The notes beneath the pieces were generated by a model. The model saw nothing but the letters and a program-made list of their open reading frames with translations. It did not search any database and had not been told where the DNA came from. Of a stretch of 64,000 nt of DNA, positions 35,046-43,171 are shown piece after piece. Position numbers and translations under genes: made by a program. Location: NCBI GenBank assembly GCA_021824635.1, contig JAKAKD010000031.1, forward strand, positions 1 through 64,000, given 5' to 3'. Position 1 is the stretch's first letter. Every line of letters starts with the position of its first letter. This stretch comes from Bacteroidota bacterium (GTDB lineage Bacteria; Bacteroidota; Ignavibacteria; Ignavibacteriales; Melioribacteraceae).

Positions 35046-36356
35046 ATGAAGCAATTAGAAATTGAATTTGAACGAGAACCGGTTGAACGTTCGACCTTGT
35101 CTTACAACAAAAGATTAGAAAATTTAACGCGCTGCGATCTAAGCTTTATTGGGAAAAACGGACGCAACTCACTTCACAACGTACATTCATTCCCGGCAAA
35201 ATTTCCCCCGCAGCTTCCAAATATATTTATTCAGGAATTAACCAAAGAGAACGATATTGTTCTAGACCCCATGATGGGTTCATGTACGACCCTAATCGAA
35301 GCACTAAGATTAAAAAGAATTGCTTACGGATGCGACATTGATCCGCTATCTATATTAATTGCCAAAGCAAAACTAAATTCGATTAATGTTGAGAAAGTTT
35401 TTCAAACCGGAAAGTCGGTAGTAAATTTAGCATTCAAACATTTCTCTGACAAAAAATCGAAAAAAGAGATTCTAAACTTTTTTGATGAAAAGACTTTGAA
35501 TTTTGTTGATTACTGGTTCAGGAAAGAAACTCAATTAGAATTATACACACTTGTTCAACAGATAAATAAATTAGAAGATGAACAAACTAAGAACTTCCTT
35601 AAATTAATTTTATCTTCCATTATTGTTACAAAGAGCGGCGGCGTCTCTCTTGCAACAGATTTAGCCCACACAAGACCGCACATTGCAAAGGATAAGTCCC
35701 CATCTTCAGCGTTTGAAGATTTCAACAAGAAACTTTCTTCCTTGTTGAAAAATTATACTCCTCTTGAGAATCCCATTTTCAAAATATTTCATTCGAATGC
35801 AAAAGCAATTCCGCTTGAAACCAACAGTGTAGATTTAATTATCACTTCGCCTCCTTATGCAAACAATGCTATTGATTATTTACGAGCTCATAAATTCTCT
35901 TTAGTTTGGTTCGGATATTCTCTTGAAAACATTTCTGAAGTCCGAAACGATTTTATTGGGAATAATTCCTTCAAAGGGAAAACATTTTTGCCGTTACCAA
36001 TAAGATGTATGACTGTTATCAACAAGGTTCAAGAGGTTGATAGACAAAAAGGTATGGCTCTACATAGTTATTATACAGAAATGTTTTTGGTAATTCGGGA
36101 AATGTATCGTGTAATAAAACCCAAAAAAGCTGTAGTGATTGTAGTTGCTTCCTCGGTGATTAAAGGAGTAGATACTTTAACGCACGAATGTTTATCTGAC
36201 ATCGGCAAAGAAATTGGTTTTAACCTAATTGGCATTAACCAAAGGCAGCTTGATAGAGATAAGCGTATGATGCCTACGCGTTGGAAGCGCGATCAAACAT
36301 CTCAAATCGAAACAAGAATGCACGAAGAACATGTGATAATTTTCCAAAAAACATGA
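35046..36356 (+). CDS. type II DNA methyltransferase (m4C or m6A amino-methylase)
   Basis: 436 residues from ATG 35046 (a TTG is directly before it at 35043). Motif I is VLDPMMGSCTTL (72-83) with CDIDP downstream; motif IV is TSPPY (267-271), then a helix region. The motif order I to IV, with about 180 residues of probable target-recognition sequence between, is that of non-beta amino-methyltransferases. TSPPY favours N4-cytosine but does not exclude N6-adenine. An HSFPAKFPPQ segment precedes motif I. The gene is directly upstream (7 nt) of a CCGG-family restriction endonuclease, so it should protect the same site. Confidence 0.9.
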   Translation: MKQLEIEFEREPVERSTLSYNKRLENLTRCDLSFIGKNGRNSLHNVHSFPAKFPPQLPNIFIQELTKENDIVLDPMMGSCTTLIEALRLKRIAYGCDIDPLSILIAKAKLNSINVEKVFQTGKSVVNLAFKHFSDKKSKKEILNFFDEKTLNFVDYWFRKETQLELYTLVQQINKLEDEQTKNFLKLILSSIIVTKSGGVSLATDLAHTRPHIAKDKSPSSAFEDFNKKLSSLLKNYTPLENPIFKIFHSNAKAIPLETNSVDLIITSPPYANNAIDYLRAHKFSLVWFGYSLENISEVRNDFIGNNSFKGKTFLPLPIRCMTVINKVQEVDRQKGMALHSYYTEMFLVIREMYRVIKPKKAVVIVVASSVIKGVDTLTHECLSDIGKEIGFNLIGINQRQLDRDKRMMPTRWKRDQTSQIETRMHEEHVIIFQKT

Positions 36357-36363
36357 GGGGAAT

Positions 36364-37203
36364 ATGTTATTAGATAAACTTAGAAAAGAATATCACAAAG
36401 AACTTAGCAATACAATACTAAAAGTTGATGCGGGCGGTATTCCCTCGAATTCCGATAAATATAGCGAAATAAGCGTTACACTTGCTCGCAATATCATCAG
36501 CCAAATTGGTGAGACTGGAAACATACCTAGACAATCCGGGCAAACATCCGGCAAAGTATTTGAGACTATAACAAAAAAATATTTAGAAAAAGCGTTTCAA
36601 CTTTTAGTACACTTGCGCCCGGGTAAATGGGAATTTGAACTAGGAAAACGAATTGAAGAATTTGAACAATATGAGCATCTTTCTCATCTAGCCAAAGCAT
36701 TAGAAAAGAATAAGGAATTACATGCAGCTCTTGGTGACTATATTATAAATCCTGACATAGTTGTTGGGAAACGACCTGTTGATGATAAAGAAATTAATAA
36801 AAAAGGAACCATTCTTAAAAAGAATGATGTGTCGTCTAAACTCACTCCAATTCGATTAACCAATTCAAAGATTGTTCTTCTTCATGCAAGTATTTCTTGT
36901 AAGTGGACAATCAGAAGCGACCGTTCACAGAATGCTAGAACTGAGGGATTAAATCTCATTCGCAATAGAAAAGGGAAAACGCCACACATAGCTATTGTAA
37001 CAGCAGAACCATATCCGCAAAGAATTGCTTCCCTGGCTCTGGGAACAGGTGACATTGATTGTGTTTATCATTTTGCCCTACCCGAAATGCAGAAGGCAGC
37101 TTTAAAACTAAACAACGAAGCTGTTTTAGAAACATTGGCTTTGATGGTAAATGGTAAACGATTACGTGACATTAGTGATTTACCATTTGATCTGACTAGC
37201 TAA
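36364..37203 (+). CDS. type II restriction endonuclease, NgoMIV/Cfr10I CCGG family
   Basis: 279 residues. The active-site and recognition residues line up with NgoMIV: Glu67 (KVFETIT), Asp131 (NPDIVV), Ser178-Cys179-Lys180 in SISCKWTIRSDR, then the recognition motif Arg184-Ser-Asp186-Arg187. In NgoMIV the RSDR residues read the inner CCGG, and the tetrameric enzyme cuts GCCGGC. Spacing Asp to Lys is 49 residues, close to the 47 of NgoMIV. The full recognition sequence of this enzyme is not predictable. Start ATG 36364 has GAGGGGAA before it. Confidence 0.9.
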   Translation: MLLDKLRKEYHKELSNTILKVDAGGIPSNSDKYSEISVTLARNIISQIGETGNIPRQSGQTSGKVFETITKKYLEKAFQLLVHLRPGKWEFELGKRIEEFEQYEHLSHLAKALEKNKELHAALGDYIINPDIVVGKRPVDDKEINKKGTILKKNDVSSKLTPIRLTNSKIVLLHASISCKWTIRSDRSQNARTEGLNLIRNRKGKTPHIAIVTAEPYPQRIASLALGTGDIDCVYHFALPEMQKAALKLNNEAVLETLALMVNGKRLRDISDLPFDLTS

Positions 37204-37311
37204 ATTTTCCAATTATTAAAACTTCCCAGCTAGGATAAATTGCAAACAATTTTTTACCACTAGGTACATAGATGCCGTTTTCTTTATTTCACGGTCTTTA
37301 TTCTTTATATT

Positions 37312-37321
37312 AACGTACGTT
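37312..37321. promoter_or_regulatory. palindromic operator upstream of the TetR gene
   Basis: AACGTACGTT is a perfect 10-bp palindrome located 20 nt before the TetR start codon, inside a TTAACGTACGTTCATTAA context. Position and symmetry fit an autoregulatory TetR-type operator. The binding is inferred. Confidence 0.55.
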
Positions 37322-37340
37322 CATTAAACTCTGGGATTCA

Positions 37341-37943
37341 ATGAAACATCCGGACACAAAAGAGAAAATACTTAATGCTGCTTTAGATTTTTTCTCCCGG
37401 CATGGTTATTCGGGCGCATCAATACGCCAAATCTCGCGCGCCGTTGGAATACGTGAAAGCGCTATTTATAACCATTATAAATCCAAAGAAGAAATTTTTT
37501 TAGCAATTCTTTCCTCTTTCAAATTAAAAACCATCAGCAAAGAAATTCTAAGCGATGATTTGTTAGACGAAGTAATTAATCCCGATAAATTTCTTAAAAC
37601 ATTTGCCAGGCGGTTAATAGAACATTGGAACAAACCCGGAGAAAGAAAATTTATCCGCGTCCTTTTGATGGAACAATTTACTCATATTAGCAACAAAGAG
37701 CTTTCCACAACAGATTACCTGAGCGAGCTTAGAGAAATTTGCAGACTCATATTTAGCGAGATGGTGAAAACAAAAATAATAAAGCCGCTGGATCCCGGAC
37801 TTCTTTCGGAAGAATTTACCGCGCCGCTTTTTTTAATCAGAACGGAATATCTATCTTCTGATGATTTCGTAGATATTAACACCGTTTATGAACGAGCCAA
37901 TAAGCACGTTGAGTTTTTCTGGAAAGCAATTAGAATTAAATAA
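37341..37943 (+). CDS. TetR/AcrR family transcriptional regulator
   Basis: 200 residues. The N-terminal HTH is typical: EKILNAALDFFSRHGYSGASIRQISRAVGI, then the recognition part ESAIYNHYKSKEEIF (about 7-51). The C-terminal ligand domain (60-200) has a helical pattern but no recognisable effector pocket. A palindromic operator sits directly upstream, so autorepression is likely. No efflux gene is adjacent; the nearest genes are the restriction pair and the BMC cluster, either of which it might or might not control. Confidence 0.9.
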   Translation: MKHPDTKEKILNAALDFFSRHGYSGASIRQISRAVGIRESAIYNHYKSKEEIFLAILSSFKLKTISKEILSDDLLDEVINPDKFLKTFARRLIEHWNKPGERKFIRVLLMEQFTHISNKELSTTDYLSELREICRLIFSEMVKTKIIKPLDPGLLSEEFTAPLFLIRTEYLSSDDFVDINTVYERANKHVEFFWKAIRIK

Positions 37944-38341
37944 TTTTTTAGGATCATTCACCATATTATATTGTATAAAACCGAAAGCGGAAAAAAATTT
38001 TTCTCGCTTTGATAATTTCTTTACTTTATTCTTTTCTACAATTTATTTTATTTTAAGTAAAGGAATTTCGGACATGTTGCTTTTATTTAAAAACCAACAA
38101 CACGGGAGGTGTTCGGTAAGCGGTAGATATAGACAACTGGGTTAACACACATAAAGTTGCTATCAGAAAAAAAATTTACCACGCAGAAACAAACTTTGGC
38201 ATTACTGGGGATTATATAAATAATTTGCTGAGTCATTCTATTTAACGCAGACCCGGAGTGAATTCTGAATGAATAATTCTCGGATACTCTTCGTTGACAG
38301 GTCAAGTCAGACTGATGCATGGAATGATAAATGGAGGTAAT
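37944..38341. other. 398 nt intergenic region with one weak terminator-like hairpin
   Basis: No gene or start with a good binding site was found. A possible TetR-gene terminator is the hairpin AAAGCG (37984-37989)/CGCTTT (38005-38010) extended by A/T pairs with one bulge, followed by a T-rich stretch. The remainder is A/T-rich and ends in the GGAGG binding site (38332-38336) of the following PLP enzyme gene. The expected promoter of the BMC cluster should lie here, but no convincing -35/-10 pair could be placed. Confidence 0.5.
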
Positions 38342-39298
38342 ATGTTTCTACAATACGAACCCAACAAACAAAACATTATTCAAGCACACGATTGGATACA
38401 AAATAGAATTCACCGTACGCCGATTTTTTCTTCAAAATCGTTAAACTCAATTTTAGAATGCCGGCTCTATTTCAAATGCGAAAATCTCCAGAAAGTTGGA
38501 GCGTTTAAATACAGAGGGGCAAGTTTAGCCGTACTCTCGTTGCCTAAATCTGATTTTAAAAAGGGAGTTGCCACACATTCATCCGGAAATCATGCCGCCG
38601 CACTAGCGCTTGCAGCAAAGACGAGAAACATTCCCGCTTATATCGTAATGCCGCGAACAGCGCCGCAAATTAAAAAAGCAGCAGTAGAGGGTTATGGCGC
38701 AAAAATTATTTTTTGCGAACCGACTCTTAAAGCAAGAGAAGAAGCTCTTGCTAAAGTTGTTGCTGAAACCGGAGCTACTTTCGTTCATCCTTTTGATAAT
38801 TATACTATTATAACCGGGCAGGCAACTTGTGCCAAAGAAATCTTCGAAGAGCTGGGTGAATTGGACTATCTAATTTCTCCCGTTGGTGGCGGAGGATTAT
38901 TAAGCGGAACTTGTTTGAGTGCAAAGTATTTTTCTCCAAGCACAAAAGTTATTGGCGCAGAACCAAAGGGCGCAGATGATGCTTTCCGGTCTTTAAAAGA
39001 AGGTGTCATTCAACCATCTACAAATCCCCAGACCATTTGCGATGGGTTGCTCACTCAATTGAGTGAAAAAACTTTTTCTATTATTAAAAAAAATGTAAGT
39101 GAAATAATTACAGCAGAAGAAGAAACAATTATCTCTGCCATGAGAATGATTTGGGAAAGGATGAAAATTATTGTTGAGCCCTCAGCCGCGGTTCCACTTG
39201 CTGTAGTTTTAGAGAATAAGAAAAAATTTCTGGGTAAGCGTGTTGGTTTAATTCTTTCCGGCGGAAATGTTGACTTAAACAAGCTTCCGTGGGATTAA
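38342..39298 (+). CDS. threonine/serine dehydratase or serine racemase-like PLP enzyme
   Basis: 318 residues from ATG 38342, which has GGAGG 5 nt upstream; a longer frame from 38294 lacks such a site. Fold type II PLP motifs: Lys56 in GAFKYRGA, SSGNHAAALA (phosphate or substrate loop), VGGGGLLSG (phosphate-binding Gly loop) and a Ser/Gly-rich C-terminal LSGGNVD. No ACT domain, so this is the catabolic or racemase type, not biosynthetic IlvA. It probably deaminates L-Thr/L-Ser to 2-oxoacids. It leads the BMC shell gene by 56 nt. Confidence 0.88.
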   Translation: MFLQYEPNKQNIIQAHDWIQNRIHRTPIFSSKSLNSILECRLYFKCENLQKVGAFKYRGASLAVLSLPKSDFKKGVATHSSGNHAAALALAAKTRNIPAYIVMPRTAPQIKKAAVEGYGAKIIFCEPTLKAREEALAKVVAETGATFVHPFDNYTIITGQATCAKEIFEELGELDYLISPVGGGGLLSGTCLSAKYFSPSTKVIGAEPKGADDAFRSLKEGVIQPSTNPQTICDGLLTQLSEKTFSIIKKNVSEIITAEEETIISAMRMIWERMKIIVEPSAAVPLAVVLENKKKFLGKRVGLILSGGNVDLNKLPWD

Positions 39299-39354
39299 AT
39301 ATTTCTATGCGTAAGTATTTACACAAAAAATAAAATTTAAACATGGAGTTATAA

Positions 39355-39633
39355 ATGACATTAGAAGCACTAGGTATGATTGAAACAAAAGGACTCATCG
39401 GTTCAATCGAAGCAGCAGATGCAATGGTAAAGGCAGCAAACGTAAAATTAATTGGCAAAGAGACAATCGGTGGAGGATACGTAACGGTTATGGTGCGCGG
39501 AGATGTTGGCGCGGTAAAAGCGGCAACCGACGCAGGCGCTGCGGCAGCCCAAAGAGTTGGTGAGCTTGTTTCGGTACACGTTATTCCTCGTCCCCATAGT
39601 GATGTTGAAATGATTCTTCCGTCAACAAAATAA
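39355..39633 (+). CDS. bacterial microcompartment shell protein (BMC-H, PduA/EutM-like)
   Basis: 92 residues, a single BMC domain. [21 protein letters not shown] opens the fold, followed by [29 protein letters not shown] with the pore-loop Gly run, and [24 protein letters not shown]. Such subunits form hexagonal tiles of a protein shell around a catabolic enzyme core. GGAG lies 8 nt before the ATG. No BMC-P pentamer, BMC-T or further shell gene occurs in the window, so the rest of the shell must be encoded elsewhere if a compartment forms. Confidence 0.95.
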   Translation: MTLEALGMIETKGLIGSIEAADAMVKAANVKLIGKETIGGGYVTVMVRGDVGAVKAATDAGAAAAQRVGELVSVHVIPRPHSDVEMILPSTK

Positions 39634-39649
39634 TTTGTAGGAGTTTTAA

Positions 39650-40423
39650 TTGAGCTCAGGTTTATATTCCCTCAAGAATGATCTTATTGAGGTTGGAAAA
39701 AGAATTTACGCCAAAGGATACGTGGCTTCTAATGATGGCAATATCAGCGTGCGGCTTGATGAACAAAAAATTTTAATAACGCCTTCCGGTGTTAGCAAAG
39801 GTTTCATGAAACAGTCAGACATGCTGATTGTAAACCTTGACGGCATTGTTCTGAGCGGAGACAAAAAACCTTCTTCTGAACTTCCGATGCATTTACAAAT
39901 CTATAAAGAAAGACCCGATGTGAACAGCGTCTGTCATGCGCATCCGGTTTATGCTACCGGATTTGCTGTCGCGGGAATTCCGCTGGATATGTGTGTCCTT
40001 CCGGAAGTTATTGTTTCTCTTGGTACAGTTCCGCTTGTAGAATACGGAGCGCCGGGAACCAATGAGTATTTCAAATCTATGTTAGAATATTTAAAAGATC
40101 ACGATGCGTTTCTTTTGGCAAATCATGGTGTGGTTACGGTTGGAAAAGATATTTTGGGCGCGTACCACAAAATGGAAACGGTTGAACACTTTGCCAACAT
40201 TGTTTTTGTTTCTCTTCAAATAGGAAAGATGAAAACATTTTCTCGAGAGCAAATTGAAAAATTAATTAGCCAAAGAGAAAAGTTCGGCGTAACAACAAAA
40301 GCAACATGCGTTTCTGAGAAAAAGAATTCCGAATCACTTAATAATGGCCCGAAAGCAGAAATTCCGAGCAAAGAACTAATAAAGAAAATCACAGATGAGG
40401 TTCTGGGACAAATCCGTAAGTAA
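39650..40423 (+). CDS. class II aldolase with C-terminal encapsulation-peptide-like helix
   Basis: 257 residues from a TTG start with TAGGAG about 7 nt upstream. A class II aldolase/adducin fold: Asn/Gly-rich SNDGNISVRL, Glu77 (SSELP), His96 and His98 (CHAHPVYATG) and His159 (LLANHG) are the zinc site and base. After residue 215 a polar linker (about 217-238) leads to a short amphipathic helix, SKELIKKITDEVLGQIR, like a BMC encapsulation peptide. L-fuculose/L-rhamnulose 1-phosphate type substrates would fit known sugar BMCs. It lies 16 nt after the shell gene. Confidence 0.88.
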   Translation: MSSGLYSLKNDLIEVGKRIYAKGYVASNDGNISVRLDEQKILITPSGVSKGFMKQSDMLIVNLDGIVLSGDKKPSSELPMHLQIYKERPDVNSVCHAHPVYATGFAVAGIPLDMCVLPEVIVSLGTVPLVEYGAPGTNEYFKSMLEYLKDHDAFLLANHGVVTVGKDILGAYHKMETVEHFANIVFVSLQIGKMKTFSREQIEKLISQREKFGVTTKATCVSEKKNSESLNNGPKAEIPSKELIKKITDEVLGQIRK

Positions 40424-40430
40424 AATATTG

Positions 40431-40458
40431 TTTAATGATTTTTTTAACGATCATTAAA
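40431..40458. terminator. hairpin between convergent genes
   Basis: Perfect 9-bp TTTAATGAT (40431-40439)/ATCATTAAA (40450-40458) stem with a 10-nt loop and an A/T-rich tail on both sides. Low GC makes it a weak terminator candidate, but it is placed exactly between the aldolase and the convergent lipid kinase gene. Confidence 0.4.
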
Positions 40459-40468
40459 TTTATATTTA

Positions 40469-41362
40469 TCATTTAACAAACACTTCAATTGCCTCCGGCA
40501 AACATTCAACTTCAATTGGGGTAGCACCCATTAATTGTCCGTCCGGTGTTAAGGTCTTGGCGGAAGTGGTTTCGATCTTTATCCGTCTCGCCTTAAAGGT
40601 TTCCACTTCTTTCATCTGCACATGCGTTCCGGTAAATATTTTGGGAAGGCATTGCAAAACTTTCACGCGGCTTAATTTATTCAAGAGAGTAACATCCAAC
40701 AGACCATCATCAATTTTTGCAGAAGGAGCCATCAAAAAATCTCTGCCTGTATATCTAGAATTAGATATTTCAGTAAAAACATTCTCCCGCTCAAATACTT
40801 TTCCATCTATTTCCATTTTTAGGTTGAACGACTTCAGTGCAATGGTTCTATAGAACACTCCCAATATATACGACAGATCGCCGAACATTTTTAATTTCTG
40901 TGCGGTAGCCGCAATATCTGTAACAAAACCGAAACCAAGAATGTTTAGAAAATAATATTTTGTTCCTTCAGTCGTGAATATTCCAACGTCAACTTTTTTA
41001 GTTCTGCCCGATATAACTGCATCTATTGCTTCTTCCCATCTTTCGGGCACCAGATCGAGGTCTCGTGCAAAAGCATTTCCTCTTCCAATTGGAACTACTC
41101 CTACGGGAATTTTTTTTACGGATTTGTTTGCAAAATATCCGTTCAGCATTTCAAAAATGGTTCCATCGCCGCCGGAAACAACTATACCGTCATAATTTGC
41201 GAAGTTAAGACTTTTTATAATTTCCGTACCGTGTCCGGCAAATTCAGTTTGAATAAAATCATAATCTATGCCTCTCTTTGAAAAGGCATCTTTTATTTTT
41301 GAAAAATATTTAATTCCGTTTTTATGACCCGACACCGGGTTATTCAAGTAGAATATTTTCAT
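40469..41362 (-). CDS. diacylglycerol kinase-family lipid kinase (YegS-like)
   Basis: 297 residues. The catalytic-domain signature SGGDGTIFEMLNG (63-75) is the ATP-binding GGDGT motif, and VPIGRGNAFARDL follows. The C-terminal beta domain has PSAKIDDGLLDV and TPDGQLMG, which position the lipid. It is a soluble cytoplasmic kinase that phosphorylates a membrane diacylglycerol, sphingoid or other lipid alcohol; the substrate is unspecified. It lies alone, convergent with the BMC cluster. Confidence 0.9.
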   Translation of the reverse strand: MKIFYLNNPVSGHKNGIKYFSKIKDAFSKRGIDYDFIQTEFAGHGTEIIKSLNFANYDGIVVSGGDGTIFEMLNGYFANKSVKKIPVGVVPIGRGNAFARDLDLVPERWEEAIDAVISGRTKKVDVGIFTTEGTKYYFLNILGFGFVTDIAATAQKLKMFGDLSYILGVFYRTIALKSFNLKMEIDGKVFERENVFTEISNSRYTGRDFLMAPSAKIDDGLLDVTLLNKLSRVKVLQCLPKIFTGTHVQMKEVETFKARRIKIETTSAKTLTPDGQLMGATPIEVECLPEAIEVFVK

Positions 41363-41445
41363 ATATGTGTTCTGATTTTTGTTTAAGGTGATTAATCGGA
41401 TTTGAAATTAATGGATAGTTGGTTGGCATTCAAGGATTGAGGAAT

Positions 41446-41474
41446 AAAAAGGCCGAGATAAGCTCAGCCTTTTT
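41446..41474. terminator. bidirectional intrinsic terminator
   Basis: AAAAAGGC-C-GAG (41446-41457) pairs with CTC-A-GCCTTTTT (41463-41474) around a short loop, with A and T runs at either end. It lies 17 nt beyond the stop codon of the minus-strand M64 peptidase gene. Confidence 0.75.
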
Positions 41475-41490
41475 ACTGCTTTGCAATTAT

Positions 41491-42969
41491 CTATTCCGAA
41501 AAATGTTTAATCACTTTGGTCACGTGTTCTTCGCATACTTTGCAAAACGGTTTTGCACCTTTCGAAAACATTATACAATCAAGCATCGGGCGGCACATTC
41601 CCTTTGCAGAATAACCGGCTCCTTCAAATGCACCCACTTTATTCCAGTATTTACTGCTCATCAAATATTTATCCACTTCGTCACTATGCATTTTATCTTT
41701 TTTGTTGTATTCGTCTTGAACAGATTCAATTTCTTTTTGGGGTGCTTTATTCCGCTTCAGTTCTGCAATATGTTTATTAAGCTCTCTTCTTTCCGACTGC
41801 CATGTGTAATCCATTTTATCGTAATTTTCTTTTTCCCACGGAGTTGAAATTTCGATTCCGGGTGTAATCAAATTCTTCCATTTCAAATTATTTTTATCAA
41901 GCAGCCGGGTTATATTCGGCTCAACCGGTTCTAGACCTTGCGGATAAAAATCATTGTAAGCAACATCTGAAGTGTAATATTCATCCGCCAATCCTCCGAA
42001 TGAATGACCGAACTCATGTAAAAAAATGTACGGACTGAATTGATTATCCGCAACGAATGTGCAGTAAAAATTATAAATTCCGCCGCCGCCGTAGCGGGCG
42101 CTGTTGCACATAATATAAATTGCATCGTAAGGAACATACGATGCTAAATCTCGTAATTTCTTATTCTCTTCAGTCAGCACATATCTTTCCGAGCCGAGCG
42201 AATAGAATCTAGTTTCAAGAGTTGTATTCTTATAAATATCGGCACCTGGTTCGGTGATTCCGCTTTCTTCCGATGCCTTAAACACACCGTAAATATTAAA
42301 CCTATCTTTATTTGTCTTGTACGGTTCTTGGTTCAGAAAAATATTCGTGTAGCGTTTCAAATCTTTTTCGAATTTTTTCTGTTCGCTTGCGGTGTAGCCG
42401 TCGCCAAGAATAACAACATCAACCTTAGAATGAGGATCGCCGCTGAAATGACTTTTGTAAACTTTCACGGCTTCGTCTTTAACCGCATCTTTGATAATGT
42501 AAAGATCACTTGGATCAATTTCGGTTGAGAAGACTTCGTTCAGTTTATTCTGTTTGTCGCGTTTCTCTAAAACAAATTTGATTTTGCTGTTTGGAAAAGG
42601 AATAATCGCGCTTTCGTGATATGTCCGTTTTATTCCTTTCGATGCTTCATCGCTGGTTTGATATTCTTTAAAGTAACTGTCAAATCCCCGCGAGAAGATA
42701 AGTTTGCCGGATGCCGCATCAAAAATTTTGTAATAATATGCGCCGTTATCAAAGTCATCAATTAGATTCTTTGTGCTTCCAGCCCATATTCCATACCGGT
42801 AAACTTGGTCAATCGTAACTGTTTCCGTATTCGCATCGCCAATATGAAAATAATCAATGCGCATGGTTTGGTCTTTAAAGTAATCGCTGAAACTTTTGGG
42901 TTGTGCGTATGTTTGAATAAAGGAAAGAAGAAAAAAAGAAATTATGGAAAGACGAAATAAATATTTCAT
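41491..42969 (-). CDS. M64 family (IgA peptidase-like) metallopeptidase, secreted
   Basis: 492 residues with a signal peptide ending IQTYAQ (1-23). The N-terminal domain (about 25-170) matches the M64 N-terminal module (FDNGAYYYKIFDAASG, YHESAIIPFPNSKIKFVLEKRD-type strands). The catalytic domain has VDVVILGDGYTASEQKKFEKD and the HEFGHSFGGLADEY zinc signature (HExxH near residue 318-322). No C-terminal sorting domain is evident. It probably degrades extracellular proteins. The gene has an intrinsic terminator and a divergent neighbour with DUF4159. Confidence 0.9.
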   Translation of the reverse strand: MKYLFRLSIISFFLLSFIQTYAQPKSFSDYFKDQTMRIDYFHIGDANTETVTIDQVYRYGIWAGSTKNLIDDFDNGAYYYKIFDAASGKLIFSRGFDSYFKEYQTSDEASKGIKRTYHESAIIPFPNSKIKFVLEKRDKQNKLNEVFSTEIDPSDLYIIKDAVKDEAVKVYKSHFSGDPHSKVDVVILGDGYTASEQKKFEKDLKRYTNIFLNQEPYKTNKDRFNIYGVFKASEESGITEPGADIYKNTTLETRFYSLGSERYVLTEENKKLRDLASYVPYDAIYIMCNSARYGGGGIYNFYCTFVADNQFSPYIFLHEFGHSFGGLADEYYTSDVAYNDFYPQGLEPVEPNITRLLDKNNLKWKNLITPGIEISTPWEKENYDKMDYTWQSERRELNKHIAELKRNKAPQKEIESVQDEYNKKDKMHSDEVDKYLMSSKYWNKVGAFEGAGYSAKGMCRPMLDCIMFSKGAKPFCKVCEEHVTKVIKHFSE

Positions 42970-43042
42970 GGCTGACTCTTAATTTGTTTCTTGATGTAAA
43001 ATTACTGAATTCCGATTAATTAATGGAACACAAAGCTGAATG

Positions 43043-43118
43043 TAACACGCAGGTTATTCTAATCATTTATGATTCGCTATAAAGTTACCATAAGAAATCA
43101 GCGGTCTATTTCTTTTAC
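43043..43118. repeat. dispersed palindromic intergenic repeat, copy B (degenerate)
   Basis: Its right end GCGGTCTATTTCTTTTAC (43101-43118) matches copy A at 17 of 18 bases. The left end AACACGCAGGTTATT is a diverged form of the A left end, and an AATCAT/ATGATT pair lies inside. It is in the gap between the divergent M64 peptidase and DUF4159 genes, so may affect both promoters. Confidence 0.55.
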
Positions 43119-43171
43119 CTATGCAAAGTGAGAATGAAATCTTTATTTTGTGCGGGGTTAATCAAGAAAAA

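Noticed and set aside
37261-37340. ACGGTCTTTATTCTTTATA as a fourth copy of the palindromic repeat
   Set aside because: Only a short run resembles the right end of the repeat, no matching left end exists, and the region is better explained by the TetR operator and promoter.
38294-38330. TTGACA at 38294 as a promoter for the BMC cluster
   Set aside because: No TATAAT-like box occurs at 16-18 nt downstream, so it is a chance hexamer.
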